36,830 bases of DNA from Gammaproteobacteria bacterium. GTDB lineage: Bacteria; Pseudomonadota; Gammaproteobacteria; Steroidobacterales; Steroidobacteraceae. Under the pieces are notes generated by a model. The model was not told the origin of the DNA and did no database searches. It saw nothing but the letters and a program-made list of their open reading frames with translations. The DNA lies in NCBI GenBank assembly GCA_005878095.1, contig VBNH01000092.1, positions 1 to 36,830 on the forward strand, in the 5' to 3' direction. Made by a program: the position numbers and the translations under genes. The stretch's first letter is position 1; each line of letters begins with the position of its first letter. Below, in pieces: positions 1 to 8,674 of this stretch.

Positions 1-2
1 GC

Positions 3-737
3 GCCACCGGCGAGGCGTTGCCGCACAACGCCATGGCGCTCGTCAACGTCGCTTACAACATCAGCTTCGGCTGGAGCAGGCCCCGGGTGCGCTCGCTCGA
101 GGCGCAGATGCTTGAGCCGCTGTTGAACACGCACCCCGTAGAGCTCGGACTCAAGGGGCGCGAAGCCGCGGTGTGCGCGCAGCTGGCGGCGGATCGCGCG
201 TACGCCGGCGAGTTCGCCGCCGCTTTCCCCGCCGATCCCGCGCCGGTGACTTTCGAGCATCTGGTCAAGGCCATCGCGAGCTTCGAGCGCACGCTGATCT
301 CCGGCGGCTCGCCCTTCGATCGCTACGTGTTCAATGGCGAGCACGAGGCGCTGTCGGGGCAAGCCAAGCGCGGCATGGCGCTGTTCTTCTCGGCCCGGGC
401 GGGCTGCTCGGAGTGTCACTCCGGATTCAACTTCTCGGGCAACTGGCGCGATGCGCAGGGTGAGACGGGGCCTGCGAGCTTCGCGCGCAACGGCACGAGC
501 GCACGAGCGATGCGGGTGCCGACCCTGCGCAACGTGGCCCTCACCGCCCCCTACATGCACGACGGGCGCTTCGCGGGCCTCGCGGCGGTGCTCGATCACT
601 ATTCGTCCGTGGCGAGGCAGGCCGTGCGTGCCGATCCGCGTCTGCCGCGCGTGCCGTTCTCCAGTGCCGAACGCAGCGCGCTCATCGCGTTTCTGGACAG
701 TCTCACCGATGAGAGCTTCGTCAGCCGCGCCCGGTGA
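3..737 (+). CDS. Di-haem cytochrome c peroxidase / MauG-family protein (5' end outside window)
   Basis: The reading frame is open from base 3, so the N-terminal part, including the first haem site, lies upstream of the window. What remains is the C-terminal half of a bacterial di-haem peroxidase. It has a CSECH haem-binding motif (CXXCH) near base 407, followed by the family block PTLRNVALTAPYMHDGRF, whose Met is a usual distal haem ligand, and a C-terminal helix ending IAFLDSLTDE. Known members are periplasmic and either reduce H2O2 to water with electrons from small cytochromes c or act as MauG-like oxidases. Which of the two applies cannot be decided from this half. It converges on the S9 peptidase gene with 22 bp between the stops. 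Confidence 0.85.
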   Translation, partial: ATGEALPHNAMALVNVAYNISFGWSRPRVRSLEAQMLEPLLNTHPVELGLKGREAAVCAQLAADRAYAGEFAAAFPADPAPVTFEHLVKAIASFERTLISGGSPFDRYVFNGEHEALSGQAKRGMALFFSARAGCSECHSGFNFSGNWRDAQGETGPASFARNGTSARAMRVPTLRNVALTAPYMHDGRFAGLAAVLDHYSSVARQAVRADPRLPRVPFSSAERSALIAFLDSLTDESFVSRAR

Positions 738-759
738 GCTGCAGCAGCTGCGCCGCGCG

Positions 760-2760
760 CTACGGCTCGCCCTTGAGGTACTTCCCCATCCAGTCGAGGT
801 AACGCCGGGAGCGATCCACCAGGAAGCTCGGTCGCGTGAGCACGTGGGACTCCCCGGGATAGACAATGAGTTGCGCCGGGACCCCGAGCGTGCGCAGGGC
901 CTGATACATCTGCTCACCGCCCGCTACCGGCACGTTGAAGTCTTTGTCACCGCCCAGGAAGAGCGTCGGCGTACGGATCCGGTCGGCGTGGAAGAACGGA
1001 TAGGAGACCTTCAGCCACAGCGCCGGATTGCGCCACGGGGCTCCGAGCTCGGCGTTGTACTCCACGATGTACTGGTCGGTGCCGTAGGTCGAGAGCTGAT
1101 TGCCGCTGCCGGCCCCGCTGATCGCCGCCTTGAAGCGCGTGTCACTCGCGATCAGGTAGTCCGTGAGCAGACCGCCGTAGCTCCAGCCACCGACGCCCAG
1201 GCGCGCCGGATCGGCCAGCCCCGAGGCGACCGCGTAATCGACCCCGGCGAGCAGATCCTGCACTTCCTTGTGGCCCCAGTCGGCGAGAATGCTGCGGGCG
1301 AACTGCGCGCCGCGCCCGGTGCTGCCGCGATAGTTGACGGCCAGCACCACGTACCCGTGGGTCGCGAACAGCTGCCGCTCGAGCGGCGGCCCGTAGCCTT
1401 GCAGCTCGAGGGAGTGGTCGTCCTGGCCGTTCGGTCCGCCGTGGATCCACACGATGGTGGGATAGCGACGCCCGGAGAGGTAGTCCGGCGGCTTGACGAG
1501 CTGTCCGTGCACGGAGGTGCCGTCGCGGCTTCTGAAGACGATGTCCTCGACCGCGCCCAGCTGCAACTCCGAAAACAGCGCCTGGTTGTGCGCGCTCAGG
1601 GGCCGCAGCCGGCCCGCCTCGAGCGCATAAACTTCCACCGGCGAGGCGTCGGTCGAAACCAACACCGCGGTGTGCCCGGCCGCCGCGGCGAGCTCGTGCA
1701 CGACCATGGGCCCGCCGAGGCGCTCGATCGCCCCGCCCGCGAGCGGGATCCGCGCCGGGTACTGACTGCCGTCGTCCTCGACGGCCAATTCAAGCGAGCG
1801 GCCGTCGGCGGCGAACGCCGGCGAGAGCACCGCGCGGTCGAGGCGCTCGGTCAGCACGCGCACCTCACCCGACTTCACGTCGAGCGTCGCCAGAGTATCC
1901 ATGATGTAAGCGTTGAATTTCGCCTCCGCGCCCTGCAGGAACGCGAGCCGCATCCCGTCCGGACTCCAGGCGAGCTTCTGGTTGTTGGGCGACCAGCTCG
2001 TCAGCAGCTGCCGCGGTGTCGCGCCGGCGCGGGCGGCAATGAGATGGATTTCATCGATGCCGGTCTGCTCAGGTCCCTTCATGGGGTCGCTGACGTAGGC
2101 GATCTGCTCACCGTCGGGCGACCAGGCCGGGTGCGACTGCCGGCGGCCGAAATCCGCGGTGAGCGCCTCGCAGGCGCCGCTGCGCACATCGAAGAGGTAC
2201 AGATGCGTGTGCGAGGCCGGGCTCAGGTAGCCCTCCTTGTCGTGTTTGAACTCGAACGCGTCGATGACGATGGGTTGCGGCGGCTTCCTGTCCGCCTCCC
2301 CGCTGGCGTGCATCACCAGCACGACGCGCTGAGCGTCGGGCGACCATTCGTAGCTCGTGAGCTCCCCGGTGACGTGAGTCAGCTGCCGCGGCTCCCCGCC
2401 GCGTCGATCGAGAATCCACAGCTGGGTTTTGTCCCCGGCAGGGCGCGCCGACAGGAAACCGAGGTAGCGCCCGTCGGGGCTGAAGCGCGGCTCCGACACA
2501 CTCTCGCCGCGCGTCAGCTGCACGCTCTTATCCCCCGCCCAGTCGGCCAACCACAGCGCGCTCCTGGATTCGTCGGACTCACGGTCGTAGCTCGTCACCA
2601 GGTAGGCGACCGCGGCGCCATCGGGCGAGATGCTCAGATCGGACACCGCCTGGAAGCGGAACCAATCCTCGGGGCTCAAGGGGCGTCCCGCCTGCACCGA
2701 CCCGGGCGCAAGGGTCGCAGCAACGGCCAAAGATAAGGGCAGCAGGCGTTTCAGGTGCAC
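760..2760 (-). CDS. Secreted S9-family (prolyl oligopeptidase / acylaminoacyl-peptidase type) serine peptidase
   Basis: A 666-residue protein with an N-terminal signal peptide (MHLKRLLPLSLAVAATLAPG, cleavage near Ala-24). Residues about 30-400 form the seven-bladed beta-propeller typical of S9, seen as recurring F/WSPDG strands. The rest is an alpha/beta-hydrolase domain. The triad is visible: Ser in GGWSYGG (about residue 525), Asp in GGDKDFN (about 605-607) and His639 in GESHVL. Family members cleave short peptides after Pro or remove N-acyl amino acids. The export signal places this one in the periplasm or outside. A strong Shine-Dalgarno (GGGGAGGAA) precedes the ATG. The 248-bp region to the divergent TPR-sulfotransferase gene must hold both promoters. 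Confidence 0.92.
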   Translation of the reverse strand: MHLKRLLPLSLAVAATLAPGSVQAGRPLSPEDWFRFQAVSDLSISPDGAAVAYLVTSYDRESDESRSALWLADWAGDKSVQLTRGESVSEPRFSPDGRYLGFLSARPAGDKTQLWILDRRGGEPRQLTHVTGELTSYEWSPDAQRVVLVMHASGEADRKPPQPIVIDAFEFKHDKEGYLSPASHTHLYLFDVRSGACEALTADFGRRQSHPAWSPDGEQIAYVSDPMKGPEQTGIDEIHLIAARAGATPRQLLTSWSPNNQKLAWSPDGMRLAFLQGAEAKFNAYIMDTLATLDVKSGEVRVLTERLDRAVLSPAFAADGRSLELAVEDDGSQYPARIPLAGGAIERLGGPMVVHELAAAAGHTAVLVSTDASPVEVYALEAGRLRPLSAHNQALFSELQLGAVEDIVFRSRDGTSVHGQLVKPPDYLSGRRYPTIVWIHGGPNGQDDHSLELQGYGPPLERQLFATHGYVVLAVNYRGSTGRGAQFARSILADWGHKEVQDLLAGVDYAVASGLADPARLGVGGWSYGGLLTDYLIASDTRFKAAISGAGSGNQLSTYGTDQYIVEYNAELGAPWRNPALWLKVSYPFFHADRIRTPTLFLGGDKDFNVPVAGGEQMYQALRTLGVPAQLIVYPGESHVLTRPSFLVDRSRRYLDWMGKYLKGEP

Positions 2761-3008
2761 GATGTTCCTCCCCGGGATAGAGCACCGCAGTCTTCAGGAT
2801 CTTCGCGTTGTGCGTCTGCGCCGCGGCGGCAGCGGCGCGAGGACAGCGGGCCGCGAACGCGAAGTGTAGCCTGAGCCCCGCTGCGCGGGCAGGACCGGGG
2901 AATGCTCGACACCGGAAGGCGCGTGTTACGCTGCGCATCCGGCGGCCGCTCTGCGCCGCACACGCGCAAGAGGCGGCGCGAAGCTGCCGGCGAGCACAAC
3001 CGGAGCCA

Positions 3009-5006
3009 ATGAGCGCGCCGCATCCACAAGCCGTCTTCGGAGAGAGCCTGCGCCGGGCGCACGCGGCACTGCGCGCCGGTCAGGCGGTGACCGCGGAAGC
3101 GTGGCTGCGGGCGCTCGAGGCGCAGGCGCCCGGGGAGGTCAACTGCCTGTGGCTGCTCGGCGTGGCGCTCCTGGACCAGGACAAAATCCCCGAGAGCATC
3201 GCGACGCTCGAGCGTGTCCTCGCCAGCGCTCCGGACTTCGCGAACGCGCGCGTCGACCTGGCGCGCGCCTATCGGCGCGACGGCCGCGCGGCGCAGGCGC
3301 GTGAACAAGTGCGGCGGGTTCTGAAGAGCGCGCCCCACCACCATCTCGCCTGGCTCGCCTACGGCGACGTGCTCGTCGACCTCGGTCAGTATGTGGATGC
3401 GTGCACGGCGTTCGAGCGCGCGCGCCTTAGCGATCCGCAGCGGCAGCGTGTAGAGCAAGCCACGGCCGCGCTCGTGGCCGACGACCGGAAAAAATCCGAG
3501 GCTCTGTTTCGCGACATCCTGCGGGCCGATGCGAGTCATGTCGCGGCGCTGTGCGGGCTGGCGGCACTCTCGCTGGCAGCGGACGTACCCCACGATGCCG
3601 AGCGGCTGCTGCGCCATGCCCTGAAACAGTCCGAGCACGTCCCGCTCGCATACCGGGGACTCGGGCCGGCATTGCTGGCGTTGGGCCGCATCGAGGAAGC
3701 GGACGCCGCCGCGCGCCACTTGCTGAAGATGGAGCCCGAAAACCCGCAGAGTTGGATCACGATCGCCGCCGTGGCGACGCGGCTCATGCGCCAGGAGGAA
3801 GCGCTCGAAGCCTACGAGCAGGCGGCCCGCTTCAAGCCGGAGGAGCTACGGCTGCGGATGTCCATCGGACACGTTCAAAAGACGCTCGGCAGGCGGCGCG
3901 AGAGCGAGGCCTCCTATAAGGCGGCGCTGGCGATGGATCCGCGCAATGCCGAGGCCTACTGGAGCCTGGCGGATCTCAAGAATTATTCATTCAGCGATGC
4001 CGAGGTCGCCGCCATGCAGCGCCTGCTTACGGACGACAAGCGCGCGCACCCCAATGAGGCGCAGCTGTACTTTGCGCTGGGAAAAGCCTTCGAACAGCGC
4101 CAGCAGTACCCGCAAGCCTTCGCGCACTACGCCAGGGGCAACGCGCTGCGGCGCCGCGATGCGCCGTTCGACATCGGGAACTTCGAGCGCCGCAGCGCGC
4201 GCATTCGCGCGTTCTTCGACAGCGCGTTCTTTGCCGCGCGCGAGGGCAGCGGGGACCCGAGCGGCGCGCCGATCTTCATCGTCGGCCTGCCACGCTCCGG
4301 ATCAACGCTCATCGAGCAGATCCTCGCCAGCCATTCGGGCGTGGACGGAACCATGGAGCTGCCGAACATCATCAACATCACGCGCGAGTTCGAAGACATG
4401 TCCGCCAACCGGGACGGCTACCCCGAGAGCCTCGGCAGCGCCTCGGCGGCGCAGCTCAGTGCACTCGGCCGCCGCTATATCGAGGAGACCGCGCCGCTGC
4501 GCCGCGGGCGCGAGCGCTTCACCGACAAGCTGCCCAATAATTTCAGTCACGTCGGACTCATCCACGCGATCCTGCCGAGGGCTACCCTCATCGACGCGCG
4601 TCGCCATCCGATGGATTCGTGCTTCAGCACCTTCAAGCAGCACTTCGCGGAAGGGCAGACCTTCAGCTACGATCTCCAGGACCTCGGCCGCTACTACCGC
4701 TGCTATCTCGCGCTCATGGATCACTGGGATGCCGTGTTGCCCGGCAAGGTGCTGCATCTTCAGTACGAGGAGCTGGTGCGCAACCCGGAGGCGAACATTC
4801 GCCGCCTCCTCGAGCACTGCCGGCTGCCCTTCGAGGCCGCCTGCCTCTCCTTTCACGAGACGCAACGCTCGGTGCGCACCGCCAGCGCCGAACAGGTGCG
4901 TCAGCCGCTGTATACCTCGGGGGTGGGGTACTGGCGACATTTCGCCACCGAGCTCGAGCCCCTGCGTCGCGCCCTCGGCGACAGTCTCGAGCGCTTCGAG
5001 TGCTGA
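3009..5006 (+). CDS. TPR-repeat sulfotransferase
   Basis: A 665-residue two-part protein. The first 400 or so residues are tandem tetratricopeptide repeats (for example GVALLDQDKIPESIATLERVL, then many degenerate copies). The C-terminal 245 residues are a sulfotransferase domain with the PAPS 5'-phosphosulfate loop in IFIVGLPRSGSTLIEQIL and the 3'-phosphate-binding segment near DARRHPMDSCFS. Such TPR-sulfotransferases are predicted to move sulfate from PAPS to a protein or carbohydrate acceptor. The acceptor here is unknown. In this group of bacteria the gene often lies beside TonB receptors, as here (TonB gene follows). I chose the ATG at 3009 (GGAG 4 bases upstream) over longer in-frame openings because the TPR sequence starts just after it. 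Confidence 0.9.
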   Translation: MSAPHPQAVFGESLRRAHAALRAGQAVTAEAWLRALEAQAPGEVNCLWLLGVALLDQDKIPESIATLERVLASAPDFANARVDLARAYRRDGRAAQAREQVRRVLKSAPHHHLAWLAYGDVLVDLGQYVDACTAFERARLSDPQRQRVEQATAALVADDRKKSEALFRDILRADASHVAALCGLAALSLAADVPHDAERLLRHALKQSEHVPLAYRGLGPALLALGRIEEADAAARHLLKMEPENPQSWITIAAVATRLMRQEEALEAYEQAARFKPEELRLRMSIGHVQKTLGRRRESEASYKAALAMDPRNAEAYWSLADLKNYSFSDAEVAAMQRLLTDDKRAHPNEAQLYFALGKAFEQRQQYPQAFAHYARGNALRRRDAPFDIGNFERRSARIRAFFDSAFFAAREGSGDPSGAPIFIVGLPRSGSTLIEQILASHSGVDGTMELPNIINITREFEDMSANRDGYPESLGSASAAQLSALGRRYIEETAPLRRGRERFTDKLPNNFSHVGLIHAILPRATLIDARRHPMDSCFSTFKQHFAEGQTFSYDLQDLGRYYRCYLALMDHWDAVLPGKVLHLQYEELVRNPEANIRRLLEHCRLPFEAACLSFHETQRSVRTASAEQVRQPLYTSGVGYWRHFATELEPLRRALGDSLERFEC

Positions 5007-5046
5007 GGCGGCCGAGGCCGCGGACTCGCACCGACCACCCTTGTTG

Positions 5047-5056
5047 AACGATCGTT
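5047..5056. promoter_or_regulatory. Perfect 10-bp palindrome in the TonB-receptor leader (possible operator)
   Basis: AACGATCGTT is a perfect inverted repeat lying within TTGAACGATCGTTGAC. It overlaps a possible -35 hexamer (TTGACT, 5055-5060) that pairs with a weak -10 (GATGAT, 5079-5084) at 18-bp spacing. TonB receptors are often controlled by a dedicated repressor binding such a site. A short palindrome also arises by chance, so confidence is low. Confidence 0.25.
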
Positions 5057-5141
5057 GACTAAGAGCGCCCGTACCAAGGATGATCGGGGCACGCGCCAGG
5101 GTAAAAAGCGCGCGACAGCGGTGAGTCACGGGGAGCAGCGC

Positions 5142-7580
5142 GTGGGTACCAGAACCAAGGTTCGTGCGGCCGATCACTTTTGCAGGACGACGCTGCCCCC
5201 GGGCTCCAGAATCGGCCTCGCGGTCGCGGCGGCGCTCGCCAGTGTCGCCGCGCCGCGCACGCCCGCATTCGCGGCGACGGCGGATGCTTCCAGCGGCGGG
5301 CTGCAGGAAGTCGTCGTCACGGCGCGCAAGCGCGAGGAGAACCTCCAGGACGTTCCCATCAGCATCGACGTATTCACGCAGAAGGACCTTCAGAACCTCG
5401 CCATTACGCAATTCGACGACTATGCAGCGAAGGTGCCGTCGATTTCCTTCATCAGCGTCGGCCCCGGCACCCAGGTGTTCTTCATGCGCGGCGTGTCCGA
5501 CGGCAGCAATCCGAACTACGCCAACAGCTCCGCGACGGGATTTTTTCTCGACGATATGTCCCTGAGCTGGTTCGGAGTGCAACCGGACCTGCACCTTTAC
5601 GACGTCGAGCGCATCGAAGTGCTCAACGGCCCGCAGGGTACGACCTTCGGCGCAGGTTCCATGGCCGGCGCGGTGCGCTACATCACCAACAAGCCCGACG
5701 TGCACCACTTCAGCGCCGGCGCCGATTTCGACGGCGGCAAGATCCAAGGTGGCCAGGAAGTGCAGACCTACGAGGGGTTTGTCAATCTGCCCTTGATCGA
5801 CGGCCGCCTCGGCCTGCGGCTCTCCGCCTTCAGCGCCGCCCATGGCGGCTTCGTCAACAACGCGCTCACCACGCGCCACTGGGTCAACGGTGCGGTCTCG
5901 AACAATGCGCAGTGGGCGCGCGACGACTACAACCGCGAGCATCAGGAGGGCGGGCGCGTGGCCCTCAGGGCGGTATTCAGCGACTCCTGGAGCTCGACGT
6001 TTTCCTACGACTATCAGCGCCTGTCCGCGCTCGGCGCGTGGGACGAAGATCCGAATCTGCCCCGGACGGTGGCGCGCTTCGGCCCGGAAGACCACCGCTT
6101 TCAGGCCAAGACCTGGGATTTGCGCGTCGACGGCGACGTCGGCATCGCGGACCTGGTGTTCGCCAGCACCTACTGGTCGCTACCCACGCGGCAGCTGAAC
6201 GAGTACTCCCAGTACATGGAGAACTTCAGTCATCCGCAGTATGGCCTGCAGCCTGGGTTCGTGGAGTCACTGGCGTGCGATACGGGACCGCACTACAGCG
6301 CCCCTGCCGAGCCGTTCAGCGGCTGCAACGTCCCGTTTCAATACTACGAATACCACACCAACCCCGAGCGCTGGTCGGACGAGCTGCGCCTGCTTTCCAA
6401 ACCCGGCGGGCGCTTCCACTGGCTCGCGGGTCTGTACTGGGAGAAGACGGTAGACAAGAACTCGGGCAGCACCTTCTACAACCCGGGACTGAAGCCACAG
6501 GGTGACACGTTCCAGTATTATCTCGCGTATTACGGCCAAACCGCCTCCTCGCTCGACCCAGGAGTCTGGTACGGCTATACCACGCGCTCCGACTACCTGC
6601 AGACCACCGAGTTTGCGGATATCAGCTTCGACCTCACGGACAAGCTCAACGTCGAAGCGGGAGTCGTGCACTTTCATTCCAATTTCTCCTACTACAGCCC
6701 CTACGGGCAGTTTGCTTACGCCCCCACGGCCTCGACCTTATCGACCGGCTCATCGCACAAGTGGAACAGCAAGTTCGGAATCAACTACAAGCTCACCGAC
6801 AAGGTGATGCTGTATGCCGACTTCGGTCAGGGCTTCCGCGATGGCGGAGCCAATTCCGGCTTTCCGGCGTCGTGCTATGCGAGCGGAGTGCCGCCGAGCT
6901 ATGTACCCGACACGCTCAATAACTACGAACTCGGCTGGAAGTCGACCAGCCTGGCAGGCCGGCTGCTGTGGAACGGCGCGGCCTACTACATGGATTGGAA
7001 AAACCTGCAGACGCTCCTCTACGACATAAATATCTGTGCCCCCAGCAGTTTCAACGCCAACGTGGGTGACGGACGCATCTATGGTGTCGAGTCGAATGTC
7101 GACTACAAGATAGGCGACCACTGGTCGTTCCAGGGTTCCGCCAGCTACACCGACGCGCACCTGGTGTCGAGTGTGTTCTCGACCTTCGCCGTGAATGTCG
7201 GCGAGCGACTGCCCTATGTGCCCTACTTCAACTACAGCGCCAACCTGCGCTACGAGCATCCGCTCGGCGCCAGCCTGCACGGGTACGCGCAGTTCGACCT
7301 AGCCCACAAGGGTGACATGTGGGACGACCTTCACGTCGCCGGCTCGAACGGCTTCCCGCGCATCCTGCAGCCCGACTACACGGTCCTGAATCTGCGCTTC
7401 GGCTTGAATCCCGGGAGCAGCCACTGGCTGGCCGAGTTGTACGTCAGCAACCTCACGGACAAGAACGCGATCGTCTATACCAACACCGGCAACTTCGACC
7501 TGCGCCAGACGACCAACCAGCCGCGCGTCTTCGGCGTGCGCGTCAACTACCGCTTCGGCAAGGTGAGCGGCTCCGAGTAG
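5142..7580 (+). CDS. TonB-dependent outer-membrane receptor
   Basis: An 812-residue receptor. A signal peptide (hydrophobic LAVAAALASVAA, then Ala-rich cleavage region) is followed by a TonB-box-like stretch (QEVVVTARKREENLQDVPIS) and the plug domain with its LYDVERIEVLNGPQGTTFG motif. A 22-strand-type barrel ends in the aromatic VNYRFGK region, close to the usual C-terminal beta-strand. These proteins import scarce large ligands such as siderophores, cobalamin or glycans using TonB-ExbBD energy. The substrate cannot be told from sequence. A TTG at 5055 would give a longer start. I prefer GTG at 5142 because GGGGAG lies 7 bases upstream and the extension looks like leader rather than protein. 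The downstream permease gene begins 5 bp after the stop. Confidence 0.9.
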   Translation: MGTRTKVRAADHFCRTTLPPGSRIGLAVAAALASVAAPRTPAFAATADASSGGLQEVVVTARKREENLQDVPISIDVFTQKDLQNLAITQFDDYAAKVPSISFISVGPGTQVFFMRGVSDGSNPNYANSSATGFFLDDMSLSWFGVQPDLHLYDVERIEVLNGPQGTTFGAGSMAGAVRYITNKPDVHHFSAGADFDGGKIQGGQEVQTYEGFVNLPLIDGRLGLRLSAFSAAHGGFVNNALTTRHWVNGAVSNNAQWARDDYNREHQEGGRVALRAVFSDSWSSTFSYDYQRLSALGAWDEDPNLPRTVARFGPEDHRFQAKTWDLRVDGDVGIADLVFASTYWSLPTRQLNEYSQYMENFSHPQYGLQPGFVESLACDTGPHYSAPAEPFSGCNVPFQYYEYHTNPERWSDELRLLSKPGGRFHWLAGLYWEKTVDKNSGSTFYNPGLKPQGDTFQYYLAYYGQTASSLDPGVWYGYTTRSDYLQTTEFADISFDLTDKLNVEAGVVHFHSNFSYYSPYGQFAYAPTASTLSTGSSHKWNSKFGINYKLTDKVMLYADFGQGFRDGGANSGFPASCYASGVPPSYVPDTLNNYELGWKSTSLAGRLLWNGAAYYMDWKNLQTLLYDINICAPSSFNANVGDGRIYGVESNVDYKIGDHWSFQGSASYTDAHLVSSVFSTFAVNVGERLPYVPYFNYSANLRYEHPLGASLHGYAQFDLAHKGDMWDDLHVAGSNGFPRILQPDYTVLNLRFGLNPGSSHWLAELYVSNLTDKNAIVYTNTGNFDLRQTTNQPRVFGVRVNYRFGKVSGSE

Positions 7581-7585
7581 CGGCG

Positions 7586-8626
7586 TTGGAATCCGCCTTC
7601 TACCTGCGCAGCTTCCAGATCGCGACCGCGGCGATACTCGCCTACCTGCTGGTGCGGGTCCTCGATCCCTTGAGCGGCATGCTCGGCTGGGCGGCGGTGC
7701 TGGCGTTCATCCTGCACCCCCTGCACGAGCGGCTCACGCGGCGCTTCAAGGGCCGGCGCGCGCTCTCCGCCGGCATCCTCACCGCGCTCACGCCCTTCCT
7801 GGTGCTGGCGCCACTGTCGGTGCTGGCGGGCGCGTTCGTCGGCCAGGTGACGCGGCTCATCGAGTATCTGCGCGGCCACAGCATCCTCTCCTTTCCCGAG
7901 CTGGTCGAGCGCCTGTCGGGCTATCCGCTCCTCGGCGGCGCGGTCGGCTGGGTGCGCGAGAACGCGGTGGTCAGCGCCGCGCAGCTGCAGGGCTGGATGA
8001 CCGGCGGCCTGCAGACGCTGCTCAAGAGCGCCGCCTCCATGGGCGGCAGCGTCGCGCTCGGGGCGATCGGCACCCTGGTCGGCTTCTTCATGATGCTGTT
8101 CATGCTGTTCTTCTTCCTGCGCGATGGGCGTGCGATGCTCGATGGGCTGACGCGCCTCGTGCCGGTGGAGCACGAGCGGCGCGCGCGGCTGCTGAAATAC
8201 CTGGCCGACGTGACACGCGCGGTGGTGTTCGGCTCCACCGTGACCGCCCTCATCCAGGGACTGTTCGTCGGCGTGGGTTTCGCCCTGGTGGGCCTGCCCT
8301 CGCCGGTGGTGTTCGGCGTGCTCGGCACGGTGGCCGCTTTCCTGCCGGCCGGCGCCGGCGCCGTGCTGATTCCGGCGGTGCTGTATCTCGCCTTCAGCGG
8401 GCGCTGGGGCGCGGCCATCTTCCTCGCCTGCTGGACCGCGGCCATGTGGATCGGGGAGAACATCCTGCGGCCGCTCCTCACCGCGCACCAGGCCGAGGTG
8501 TCGACGCTGGCGATTTTCGTGGGCGCCATCGGCGGCGCCGCCGCCTTCGGCATCCTGGGACTGGTGATCGGACCGGTGTTGCTGAGCTTCGTCGTGGCGC
8601 TGGTACGCTTCGCGCAGGAGCGCTGA
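7586..8626 (+). CDS. AI-2E family (PerM-like) membrane permease
   Basis: About 346 residues with the hydrophobic layout of the AI-2E/PerM family: two or three N-terminal helices (FQIATAAILAYLLVRVLDPL and following), a soluble middle segment (VTRLIEYLRGHS onward), then about five helices ending GLVIGPVLLSFVVALVRF. The GFMMLFMLFFFLRDG-like block followed by the loop VFGSTVTALIQGLFVGVGFALVGLPSP is characteristic. The family was named for a proposed autoinducer-2 exporter, but several members are Na+/H+ antiporters, so the substrate is uncertain. No ATG fits. The TTG at 7586, just after the TonB-receptor stop, is the most economical start. Tight spacing suggests cotranscription. Confidence 0.85.
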   Translation: MESAFYLRSFQIATAAILAYLLVRVLDPLSGMLGWAAVLAFILHPLHERLTRRFKGRRALSAGILTALTPFLVLAPLSVLAGAFVGQVTRLIEYLRGHSILSFPELVERLSGYPLLGGAVGWVRENAVVSAAQLQGWMTGGLQTLLKSAASMGGSVALGAIGTLVGFFMMLFMLFFFLRDGRAMLDGLTRLVPVEHERRARLLKYLADVTRAVVFGSTVTALIQGLFVGVGFALVGLPSPVVFGVLGTVAAFLPAGAGAVLIPAVLYLAFSGRWGAAIFLACWTAAMWIGENILRPLLTAHQAEVSTLAIFVGAIGGAAAFGILGLVIGPVLLSFVVALVRFAQER

Positions 8627-8674
8627 AGGGCCGGGCGCCTGAGCTTGGCGCGTTTCCCGTAGAATGCGCGCCCC

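Noticed and set aside
840-860. Other CACGTG sequences in the window (for example near 845, 25430 and 26730) as extra parS sites.
   Set aside because: Arms around the central hexamer do not match; only the five sites in the array have both arms.
8645-8665. Promoter before uvrD using TTGGCG and TAGAAT.
   Set aside because: Spacing is only 9 bp, too short for sigma-70; the TAGAAT alone is mentioned but not called as a promoter.
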